This document shows positions 1-5,638 of a stretch of 6,381 nt of DNA, piece after piece. This stretch comes from Clostridiales bacterium (GTDB taxonomy: Bacteria; Bacillota; Clostridia; Oscillospirales; Oscillospiraceae). The stretch covers positions 4,602 to 10,982 of the forward strand of contig DYBS01000056.1 of assembly GCA_019418525.1 (NCBI GenBank). The letters are read 5' to 3'. The translations under genes were made by a program, and so were the position numbers. Each line of letters starts with the position of its first letter. Within the stretch, counting starts at the first letter, position 1. The notes under the pieces are model-generated. The model had not been told where the DNA came from. It saw only the letters and a program-made list of their open reading frames with translations, and did not search any database.

Positions 1-870
1 CCGCCACGTCTTGGAGCTCAGCAGGAGCGCCAGATCCAGAGGCAGGAGCATGACTAGAAGCTCGGCGAAGTTGTTGGGGTTATCGAAGAAGGAGTAGATC
101 CGCCCCGGCATGCCGTAGTTGAGGGTCAGGTCCTGCTGGGAGGCCACGATCTCCACACCCACATAGCTCTGGTAGCAGCCGTAGAGGGAGGCCACCGCCA
201 GGCCTGCCACCGCCAGAGCTACCACCCGGCGCAGATCGTCCACGCTCTTGATGGCGCTCACCGCCAGCAGCACCAGCAAAATGGCGGTAACATGGAAAGC
301 GAAGAAGCGCAGGGACAGGTGGGTGGAGATGCTCCCCACCAGCGCCCCACCGATGCAGATGAGATAGAGAGGCAGATAGGGGCCCACCCGCTCTCCCTCC
401 ACCCGCAGCTGAGAGTGATTGGCACTGCCGATGATGAAGAGGGCGCACACCCCCACCGCACCGATGAGGCCGTAGAGGTTGTTCCAGTAGTCGTGGGGCA
501 CCAGCATCATCCCCATCACCAGAAGTCCCAGGAAGAGCCAGGAAGCTCCTCCCATGGCGGTGACGAAGCGGAACACGAGGCTCCCATCCCACACGCCCTT
601 CCCCAAGCGGTAGATCCACCGGGCGATGGCGCAGGGCAGGTTTAAAAGCGCGGTAAAGACGGTACACACCAGACTGTGCGGCCAGGAGCGCACCAGCGCC
701 CCGTCCCGCCACAGGAACTGACACAGGGGGCTCACCTGGGCCCAGCCGCAGATGGCACGGCCAATACGCCCAAAGAAGCGCCCCACGGCGCTCTCGCCCC
801 AGGCCTGGGTCAGCACGGCCCAGATCCGGAGCAAGAACCCCAGGAATAGACTGTTTTCTGCAATTGACAT
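1..870 (-). CDS. O-antigen ligase / polysaccharide polymerase-like membrane protein (3' end cut by window edge)
   Basis: The first 290 codons are present and remain open to the left edge, so the C-terminal part lies outside. After a polar and amphipathic N-terminal region of about 105 residues come hydrophobic segments near residues 106-123, 132-149, 163-181, 188-206, 216-233 and 267-285. The signature RIYSFFDNPNNFAELL at 257-272 closely resembles the conserved R...(N)PN...A motif of the WaaL/Wzy O-antigen ligase superfamily. Members of that family join or polymerise lipid-linked glycans at the outer face of the membrane. In a Gram-positive cell the likely role is capsule, exopolysaccharide or teichuronic-type polymerisation, which is an inference. 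The ATG at 870 is preceded by AGGAGA, which overlaps the stop codon of the upstream glycosyltransferase. The gap is only 9 nt, so the two genes are co-transcribed and probably translationally coupled. The N-terminus shows a loose repeat of about 20 residues around W24, W43 and W63. The family call is fairly sure; substrate and exact activity are not. Confidence 0.8.
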   Translation of the reverse strand, partial: MSIAENSLFLGFLLRIWAVLTQAWGESAVGRFFGRIGRAICGWAQVSPLCQFLWRDGALVRSWPHSLVCTVFTALLNLPCAIARWIYRLGKGVWDGSLVFRFVTAMGGASWLFLGLLVMGMMLVPHDYWNNLYGLIGAVGVCALFIIGSANHSQLRVEGERVGPYLPLYLICIGGALVGSISTHLSLRFFAFHVTAILLVLLAVSAIKSVDDLRRVVALAVAGLAVASLYGCYQSYVGVEIVASQQDLTLNYGMPGRIYSFFDNPNNFAELLVMLLPLDLALLLSSKTWR

Positions 871-879
871 GGGTTTCTC

Positions 880-1983
880 CTATCTGTCGATGGCTTTTTG
901 ATAGACCCCGTAGGTCTGCTCCACCCACTTGTGGATTTCAAATTTGTCCTGGATGGTGCGCAAAGCGCCCTGGCGACACTGCTCCAGGAAGTCCGGGTCC
1001 TCCAGGAAGCGCTTCATGGCATCGGACATGGACACCGGGTCGTCGTACTTCACCAGCAGGCCGCACCCGGCCTCATCGTTGACAATGTCGGAGTTGCCGC
1101 CCATGTCGGTGGCGATGACGGGCAGTCCGGCGGCCATGGCCTCGATGATGAGGAAGGACAGGGCCTCGTGCTCGGAAGAGTTTACATAGAGATCAGAGCC
1201 CTTGTAGAGGTTCTTGATGTCCTTGCGGAAGCCGATGAACGTGACGCAGTCCTCCAGTCCCAGCTCCTTCACCTGCTCCTTGGAGGGCTCCAGCAAAGGT
1301 CCGTCCCCGGCCAGCACCAGGGTAAAGGGCACCTGGGTGATGTCCTTCAGACGGCGCACCGAGTCGATGAGGTACTTGTGGCCTTTGTCGTGGGCGAAGC
1401 GGGAGGCGCAGAGCATGACAAAGCGGTCCTCCGGCAATCCCAACTCCTGCCGCAGGGTGGAGCTGCTCCGGTCGCCGGCCCACACGGCGGGGTCCACCGC
1501 ATTGAACACCACCTGAATGCGGTCCCCGCTCCAGCCGTTGGCGATGAGCTGTTCCTTGCCCTTGTTGCATACGGCGATCATCCAGTCCTGCCGCTTGTCC
1601 ATCCAGCGGTTGGAAATGCGGGTCAGGGCGTCGTTTTCCAGCACGAAGTGGTTCGTGTACACCACCTTCAGGTCAGGCAGGTACTTCTTGGCCAGCAGCG
1701 CGGTGTAGTGCTCCCGCAGGTAGTGGCAGTGGACCAGGTCGATCTTCCACTCCCGGCACAGTTCAGCTAGCTCCTTGGCCGCGTGGAAATCGAAGCGGCG
1801 GCGCATCTCGATCCGGCGGCAGGGCACGCCCAGCTCCTCCAGCCGCTCCACCAGCAGCCCCGCCTCATTGTAGGCGAAGTAGGCCTCCACCCGGGTGTGG
1901 TTGAGGTAGCGCACCAGCGTCTCCACATAGCGCTCGGTCCCCGCCTTACCGGCGTGGTTGAGCAGATAGAGCACCTTCATCAT
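880..1983 (-). CDS. GT4-family glycosyltransferase
   Basis: This is a complete 367-residue protein, a usual length for a GT-B fold GT4 enzyme, which transfers a sugar from a nucleotide-sugar donor to a lipid-linked or glycan acceptor at the inner face of the membrane. The N-terminal acceptor domain opens with VLYLLNHAGKAGTERYV (4-20), matching the Gly-rich loop of glycosyltransferase family 4. VHCHY at 84-88 carries the usual His pair. The hinge motif FNAVD (160-164) leads into the C-terminal donor domain, with AGDGPL at 225-230 and the EX7E motif E273-E281 within EALSFLIIE, followed by AAGLPVIAT. I chose the tandem ATG ATG at 1983/1980 because AAGGAGGG lies about 9 nt upstream and homology begins there. 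An in-frame ATG at 2064 lies upstream of the predicted promoter start and adds a low-complexity basic stretch. It is the first gene of a minus-strand operon with the polymerase-like gene. Donor and acceptor cannot be read from sequence. Confidence 0.93.
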   Translation of the reverse strand: MMKVLYLLNHAGKAGTERYVETLVRYLNHTRVEAYFAYNEAGLLVERLEELGVPCRRIEMRRRFDFHAAKELAELCREWKIDLVHCHYLREHYTALLAKKYLPDLKVVYTNHFVLENDALTRISNRWMDKRQDWMIAVCNKGKEQLIANGWSGDRIQVVFNAVDPAVWAGDRSSSTLRQELGLPEDRFVMLCASRFAHDKGHKYLIDSVRRLKDITQVPFTLVLAGDGPLLEPSKEQVKELGLEDCVTFIGFRKDIKNLYKGSDLYVNSSEHEALSFLIIEAMAAGLPVIATDMGGNSDIVNDEAGCGLLVKYDDPVSMSDAMKRFLEDPDFLEQCRQGALRTIQDKFEIHKWVEQTYGVYQKAIDR

Positions 1984-2013
1984 GGAAAGCGCCCTCCTTT
2001 TCCCTAAAATTTT

Positions 2014-2026
2014 GGACCGGTGGTCC
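2014..2026. repeat. Small perfect inverted repeat in the glycosyltransferase leader
   Basis: GGACC and GGTCC flank a 3-nt spacer (GGT). On the minus strand the arms fall about 2-14 nt downstream of the predicted start of the glycosyltransferase transcript. The repeat could form a 5'-terminal RNA stem or serve as a small operator. An AAAATTTT palindrome (2006-2013) abuts it. The stem is only 5 bp, so chance is a fair explanation. Confidence 0.35.
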
Positions 2027-2034
2027 CGCTCCCT

Positions 2035-2063
2035 ATTGTACCGTCCCCGCCGCCGTTTGTCCA
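2035..2063 (-). promoter_or_regulatory. Sigma-A-type promoter for the polysaccharide operon
   Basis: Read on the minus strand, TGGACA (2063-2058, one mismatch to TTGACA) and TACAAT (2040-2035, one mismatch to TATAAT) are separated by exactly 17 nt. The predicted transcript start near 2028 gives a 5' leader of about 45 nt before the ATG at 1983, with a clear AAGGAGGG ribosome-binding site. This position supports the 1983 start over the in-frame ATG at 2064, which overlaps the -35 element. Confidence 0.7.
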
Positions 2064-2090
2064 CTCCATTCTTGCCACCCCCTTCCCCTC

Positions 2091-2119
2091 TTGTAAGAAA
2101 AGAGTTTCAGTGGTATAAT
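2091..2119 (+). promoter_or_regulatory. Sigma-A-type promoter for pyrE-radC
   Basis: TTGTAA (2091-2096) and a perfect TATAAT (2114-2119) are spaced by 17 nt, with TGG just before the -10 giving an extended TGn element. Transcription would start near 2126, leaving a leader of only about 27 nt. That is too short for a PyrR-type attenuator, so pyrE here is unlikely to be controlled in the way of the classical Bacillus pyr operon. The -35 sits 27 bp from the -35 of the divergent polysaccharide promoter. Confidence 0.82.
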
Positions 2120-2152
2120 ATACTGAATATTTGGATAGAGAGGGCGAGTTCC

Positions 2153-2827
2153 ATGACTTACAAAGAAGAATTCATCACCTTTATGGTGCGCTCCGGCGTG
2201 CTGACCTTCGGCGACTTCACCACCAAGTCCGGCCGCAAGACCCCCTACTTCATCAACACCGGCAACTATAAGACCGGCGCTCAGGCCGCCAAGCTGGGTG
2301 ACTACTACGCCGCCTGCATCCAGGAGAACCTGCCCGACGGCGTGACCTGCCTCTTCGGGCCCGCCTACAAGGGCATCCCCCTGGCCGTCACCGCCGCCGC
2401 CTCCCTGTACCGCAACTACGAGCGGGACCTGCCCTACTGCTTCAACCGCAAGGAGGTCAAGGACCACGGCGAGGGCGGCTCCATGGTGGGCTACAAGCCC
2501 CAGGACGGGGACGATGTGGTCATCGTGGAGGACGTGGTCACCGCCGGCACCGCCGTGCGCGAGACCATCGAGCTCTTCAAGCATGTGGCCAACGTGCACA
2601 TGAAGGCCCTCATCGTCTCCGTGGACCGCATGGAGCGGGGCACCAAGGACTGCTCCACCCTGGACGAGCTGCGGGAGGACTACGGCATCGCCGTCTACCC
2701 CATCGTCACCGTGAAGGAGATCATTTCCTTCCTCCACAACCGTGAGATCGACGGCAAGGTGTATATTGACGACGAGATGAAGGGCAAGATGGAGGCGTAT
2801 CTGAAGGAGTACGGCGCCCGGAAGTAA
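2153..2827 (+). CDS. pyrE: Orotate phosphoribosyltransferase
   Basis: This 224-residue protein is close to the usual 200-220 of PyrE. The enzyme joins orotate to PRPP to make orotidine 5'-monophosphate and pyrophosphate, the fifth step of de novo pyrimidine synthesis, in the cytosol as a dimer. Visible marks are the N-terminal SGRKTPYF (26-33), FGPAYKGIP (68-76), the flexible catalytic loop FNRKEVKDHGEGG (97-109) contributing Arg and Lys residues across the dimer, and the PRPP-binding signature VVIVEDVVTAGTA (122-134). The ATG at 2153 is chosen because homology begins there and the promoter lies immediately upstream. The frame is open further back to about 1982, but that part is upstream of the -10. 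The ribosome-binding site is modest (GAGAGGG, 8 nt from ATG). It is separated from the rest of the pyr pathway within this window and lies 12 nt upstream of radC, with which it should be co-transcribed. Confidence 0.97.
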   Translation: MTYKEEFITFMVRSGVLTFGDFTTKSGRKTPYFINTGNYKTGAQAAKLGDYYAACIQENLPDGVTCLFGPAYKGIPLAVTAAASLYRNYERDLPYCFNRKEVKDHGEGGSMVGYKPQDGDDVVIVEDVVTAGTAVRETIELFKHVANVHMKALIVSVDRMERGTKDCSTLDELREDYGIAVYPIVTVKEIISFLHNREIDGKVYIDDEMKGKMEAYLKEYGARK

Positions 2828-2839
2828 GGAGGGCCTGCT

Positions 2840-3517
2840 ATGGGCATCCACGACGGACACCGTCAGCGGCTGAAAACGGAGTTTCTGGCCCGGCCGGACT
2901 CCTTTCCCGACCACAAGGTGCTGGAGTTGCTCCTCTTCTACGCCAATCCCCGCAGTGACACCAATCCCCTGGCCCACGACCTGATGGAGCGCTTCGGCTC
3001 CCTGGCCGGAGTGCTGGACGCCACGCCGGAGGAGCTCTGTAAGGTGAAGGGCGTGGGGGACCACGCCGTGGTGCTTCTCAAGTGCGTCAAGGAGCTGGGC
3101 GGGCGGTATCTGGCCGCCCGCTCCAGCCTGGAGGACATCGTGGACCGGACGGCGGTGGCCTGCGACCTGCTGCGGCCCTGCTTTTTCGGGGCGCGGAACG
3201 AGCGGGTGGCGGTGCTGTGCATGGACGGCAAGCGGAAGGTGCTGGGGGTGCGCCAGGTGGCCGAGGGCAACGTGAACGCCGTGGAGGTCACCACCCGCCT
3301 CATCGTGGAGGCCGCCCTCTCCCTCAACGCCACCAACCTGATTTTGGCCCACAACCACGTCTCCGGCCTGGCCTTTCCCTCGCCGGAGGACAAGGTCACC
3401 ACCCGGCACCTCTATGAGGTGCTGCGGCAGCTGGGGATCGAGCTGCTGGACCACCTCATTTTCAGCGACGACGACGCGGTCTCCCTCCGGGAGAGCGGCT
3501 TCTTCGCGTCCATGTAA
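2840..3517 (+). CDS. radC: RadC-family JAMM/MPN-domain protein
   Basis: This 225-residue protein matches RadC in length and layout. The N-terminal part (1-90) holds a helix-hairpin-helix-like region, LCKVKGVGDHAVVLLK at 66-81, typical of DNA-contacting proteins. The C-terminal MPN domain keeps a full JAMM metal-binding set: H171 and H173 in AHNH, then S181 and D184 with exact H-x-H-x7-S-x2-D spacing, plus a likely E149. This suggests a zinc-dependent hydrolase fold. RadC was once linked to DNA repair, but its true activity is not established, so the gene name is historical. The usual HNHPSGDP is HNHVSGLA here. AAGGAGGG (2826-2833) overlaps the pyrE stop and precedes the ATG by 6 nt, so radC is the second gene of a pyrE-radC unit. 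No LexA box lies upstream of that unit's promoter. Confidence 0.93.
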   Translation: MGIHDGHRQRLKTEFLARPDSFPDHKVLELLLFYANPRSDTNPLAHDLMERFGSLAGVLDATPEELCKVKGVGDHAVVLLKCVKELGGRYLAARSSLEDIVDRTAVACDLLRPCFFGARNERVAVLCMDGKRKVLGVRQVAEGNVNAVEVTTRLIVEAALSLNATNLILAHNHVSGLAFPSPEDKVTTRHLYEVLRQLGIELLDHLIFSDDDAVSLRESGFFASM

Positions 3518-3521
3518 ATAC

Positions 3522-3550
3522 TTGCAATAGAACGCGCGTTCTGATACAAT
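3522..3550 (+). promoter_or_regulatory. Sigma-A-type promoter of uvrB
   Basis: TTGCAA (3522-3527) and TACAAT (3545-3550) are separated by exactly 17 nt, with TGA just before the -10 as an extended TGn element. The predicted start is near 3557, which leaves a leader of about 79 nt before uvrB. The promoter begins 5 nt after the radC stop codon and contains the LexA box in its spacer. Confidence 0.82.
3530..3541. promoter_or_regulatory. LexA (DinR) operator, SOS box
   Basis: GAACGCGCGTTC is a perfect palindrome of the Gram-positive GAAC-N4-GTTC type, and the spacer GCGC fits the RNRY pattern. With the flanking A and T the palindrome extends to 14 bp (3529-3542). The Bacillus consensus has C and G/C at those outer positions, so only the flanks deviate. 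It lies wholly between the -35 and -10 of the uvrB promoter, where bound LexA would block RNA polymerase. Position and gene identity support SOS induction of uvrB, as known in Bacillus. Confidence 0.9.
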
Positions 3551-3551
3551 G

Positions 3552-3588
3552 GACGTGCCTCAGCCGCGGGGGGATGTGGGTGCACGTC
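3552..3588 (+). repeat. 7-bp inverted repeat that crosses the uvrB leader hairpin
   Basis: GACGTGC (3552-3558) and GCACGTC (3582-3588) are perfect reverse complements. The right arm lies in the loop of the terminator-like hairpin (3561-3604) and the left arm lies 5' of it. The two helices therefore cross: they would exclude each other, or form a pseudoknot. Most of the left arm lies upstream of the predicted uvrB transcript start, so only read-through RNA from pyrE-radC would carry it whole. Function is unproven. Confidence 0.35.
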
Positions 3589-3604
3589 GCCCCGCGCTGT
3601 TTTT
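3561..3604 (+). terminator. Terminator-like hairpin in the uvrB leader
   Basis: CAGC (3561-3564) pairs with GCTG (3596-3599) and GCGGGG (3566-3571) pairs with CCCCGC (3590-3595), with C3565 bulged. This gives a 10-bp GC-rich stem followed directly by TTTTT (3600-3604). The 18-nt loop is long for an intrinsic terminator and the T tract is short, so efficiency may be partial. It would end pyrE-radC transcripts, but it lies downstream of the uvrB promoter, so SOS transcripts must also pass it. A second CCCCGC copy at 3605-3610 could compete for the left arm. Confidence 0.5.
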
Positions 3605-3635
3605 CCCCGCAGATTTTGTCCGAAGGAGGAAAACT

Positions 3636-5603
3636 ATGCCGGAATTCCAGGTGGTATCAGACTATCAACCCGCGGGTGACCAACCCCAGGCCATCGAGGC
3701 CCTGGCCCGCGGCGTGGAGATGGGGCTTCAGGAGCAGACCCTGCTGGGCGTCACCGGCTCGGGCAAAACCTTCACCATGGCCAAGACCATCGAGCGCATC
3801 CAGCGCCCCACCCTGGTGCTGGCCCACAACAAGACCCTGGCCGCCCAGCTGTGCTCGGAGTTCAAGGAGTTTTTCCCCCACAACGCGGTGGAGTATTTCG
3901 TCTCCTACTACGACTACTACCAGCCCGAGGCCTATATCCCCCACACGGATACCTATATTGAAAAGGATGCCGCCACCAATGAGGAGATCGACCGCCTGCG
4001 CCTCTCCGCCACCTGCGCCCTCCTGGAGCGGCGGGACGTGATCGTGGTATCCTCAGTGTCCTGCATCTACGGCCTGGGCGAGCCGGAGGATTTCGCCAAG
4101 ATGATGGTCTCCCTCCGGGTGGGAGCCACCATGGAGCGGGACGAGCTTTTAAAGCGCCTGGTGGAGATCCGCTACGAGCGCAACGACATCGCCTTTGAGC
4201 GCAACATGTTCCGGGTCAGGGGCGACACGGTGGAGATTTTCCCCGCCTACTGGAAGGATGCGGCCATCCGGGTGGAATTCTTCGGGGATGAGATCGACCG
4301 CATCACCGAGGTCAACGCCGTCACCGGCGCGCCCGTCCGCCACCTGACCCACGTGCCCATCTGGCCCGCCACCCACTATGTCACCCCCAAGGAGAAGATG
4401 GACGCCGCCATCGGCGAGATCTACAAGGAGTTGGAGGAGCGGGTGGCCTTCTTCGAGAAGGAGGGCAAGCTGGTGGAGGCCCAGCGCCTCAAGCAGCGGG
4501 TGATGTACGACGTGGAAATGATGCAGGAGCTGGGCTACTGCTCCGGCATCGAGAACTACTCCCGGGTCATCGAGGGCCGGGCCCCCGGCACGCCCCCCCA
4601 CACCCTGCTGGACTACTTCCCAAAGGACTTCGTCCTCTTCATCGACGAGAGCCACGTCACCCTCCCCCAGGTGCGGGCCATGTACAACGGTGACCGGGCC
4701 CGCAAGACCACCCTGGTGGACTACGGCTTCCGGCTCCCCTGCGCATTTGATAACCGTCCGTTGAAATTCGAGGAATTTGAACAGAGAGTTAACCAAGTGA
4801 TCTACGTCTCGGCCACTCCCGGCGAGTATGAGCGCACCCGGTCGGGCCAGATCGTGGAGCAGGTCATCCGGCCCACGGGCCTGCTGGACCCCCGCATCGA
4901 GGTCCGCCCGGTGGAGGGCCAGATCGACGACCTCATCGGGGAGATCAACGAGCGCACCGCCCGGAAGGAGCGGGTGCTGGTCACCACCCTCACCAAGAAG
5001 ATGGCGGAGGACCTGACCACCTACCTCCAAGGCGCGGGCATCCGGGTGCGGTATATGCACCACGACATCGACACCATGGAGCGCATGGAGATCATCCGGG
5101 ACCTGCGCATGGGCGCCTTCGACGTGCTGGTGGGCATCAACCTGCTGCGGGAAGGCCTGGACCTGCCCGAAGTGAGCCTGGTGGCCATTCTGGACGCCGA
5201 CAAGGAGGGCTTCCTCCGCTCGGAGACCTCCCTCATCCAGACCATCGGCCGGGCGGCCCGCAACGCCGAGGGTCTCGTCATCATGTACGCTGACAGCATC
5301 ACCCCGTCCATGCGCCGGGCCATCGACGAGACCGAGCGCCGCCGGGCCAAGCAGGACGCTTTCAACCAGGAGCACGGCATCGTGCCCAAGACGGTCATCA
5401 AGTCGGTGCGGGAACTCATCCGCCTCTCCGAGGAGGAGAAGCAGGACCGGGAGAACAAGCGCCAGGGCAAGATAACCAAGGCCGAGCGGGAGGCCGCCAT
5501 CCGCAAGCTGGAAAAGGAGATGAAGGAGGCCAGTTCCCGCCTCGAATTCGAGTACGCCGCCGTCCTCCGCGACCGCATCATCGAGCTCCGGGGGCAATCC
5601 TGA
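3636..5603 (+). CDS. uvrB: UvrABC excinuclease subunit B
   Basis: This complete 655-residue UvrB has typical length. UvrB is loaded by UvrA at bulky DNA lesions, verifies damage with its beta-hairpin, and recruits UvrC for incision in cytosolic nucleotide excision repair. Motifs in order: Walker A GVTGSGKT (38-45); the aromatic damage-probing hairpin YYDYYQPEAY (91-100); Walker B-type DESH (337-340); VSATPGEYE (391-399); the helicase-like region VLVGINLLREGLDLPEVSL (497-515); motif VI QTIGRAARN (535-543); and a C-terminal UVR helical hairpin (about 616-651) that contacts UvrC. All key residues look intact. The ATG at 3636 has AAGGAGGA 5 nt upstream, and the protein begins with the usual FQVVSDYQPAGDQPQAI. 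An in-frame upstream extension is ruled out because it starts inside the -10. It has its own LexA-controlled promoter. Codons 370-387 are unusually A/T-rich at third positions compared with the rest. No uvrA is visible in the window. Confidence 0.98.
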   Translation: MPEFQVVSDYQPAGDQPQAIEALARGVEMGLQEQTLLGVTGSGKTFTMAKTIERIQRPTLVLAHNKTLAAQLCSEFKEFFPHNAVEYFVSYYDYYQPEAYIPHTDTYIEKDAATNEEIDRLRLSATCALLERRDVIVVSSVSCIYGLGEPEDFAKMMVSLRVGATMERDELLKRLVEIRYERNDIAFERNMFRVRGDTVEIFPAYWKDAAIRVEFFGDEIDRITEVNAVTGAPVRHLTHVPIWPATHYVTPKEKMDAAIGEIYKELEERVAFFEKEGKLVEAQRLKQRVMYDVEMMQELGYCSGIENYSRVIEGRAPGTPPHTLLDYFPKDFVLFIDESHVTLPQVRAMYNGDRARKTTLVDYGFRLPCAFDNRPLKFEEFEQRVNQVIYVSATPGEYERTRSGQIVEQVIRPTGLLDPRIEVRPVEGQIDDLIGEINERTARKERVLVTTLTKKMAEDLTTYLQGAGIRVRYMHHDIDTMERMEIIRDLRMGAFDVLVGINLLREGLDLPEVSLVAILDADKEGFLRSETSLIQTIGRAARNAEGLVIMYADSITPSMRRAIDETERRRAKQDAFNQEHGIVPKTVIKSVRELIRLSEEEKQDRENKRQGKITKAEREAAIRKLEKEMKEASSRLEFEYAAVLRDRIIELRGQS

Positions 5604-5609
5604 GCCCCC
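5590..5609 (+). repeat. Hairpin spanning the uvrB stop codon
   Basis: GGGGGC (5590-5595) and GCCCCC (5604-5609) can form a perfect 6-bp GC stem with an 8-nt loop that contains the TGA stop. No T tract follows (the next bases are ACCCACCG), so it is not a standard intrinsic terminator. It could slow 3' exonucleases or set a partial boundary between uvrB and the downstream membrane genes. It may also be chance in GC-rich DNA. Confidence 0.3.
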
Positions 5610-5638
5610 ACCCACCGAAAGAGAAAGGGCGTGTTTGT

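Noticed and set aside
80..928. Open frame of 282 codons on the minus strand over the polymerase-like gene
   Set aside because: It is an out-of-frame reading of the same strand. The correct frame gives membrane helices and the DNPNN signature, while this one gives Gly/Arg/Ala-rich junk.
1984..2064. 27-residue N-terminal extension of the glycosyltransferase from the ATG at 2064
   Set aside because: It overlaps the predicted -35 and lies upstream of the predicted transcript start, has no clear ribosome-binding site, and adds basic low-complexity sequence before a normal GT4 N-terminus.
2033..3454. Long open frame on the strand opposite pyrE and radC (473 codons)
   Set aside because: It runs antisense across two well-identified genes and their promoter; its composition is the typical shadow of GC-rich coding DNA.
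3549..3635. 29-residue N-terminal extension of UvrB
   Set aside because: It starts within the -10 element and spans the leader hairpin. The ATG at 3636 has a strong AAGGAGGA and the standard UvrB N-terminus.
4761..4790. Possible internal promoter in the A/T-rich uvrB patch (TTGAAA)
   Set aside because: No acceptable -10 lies 16-18 nt downstream, so the patch is not explained by a promoter.
5590..5609. Intrinsic terminator after uvrB
   Set aside because: The 6-bp GC stem has no T tract and overlaps the stop codon, so it is listed only as a hairpin of unknown effect.
4149..5615. Long open frame on the strand opposite uvrB (488 codons)
   Set aside because: It is the antisense shadow of uvrB in GC-rich DNA: low-complexity His/Gly/Val/Asp/Leu-rich product, no ribosome-binding site and no family resemblance.
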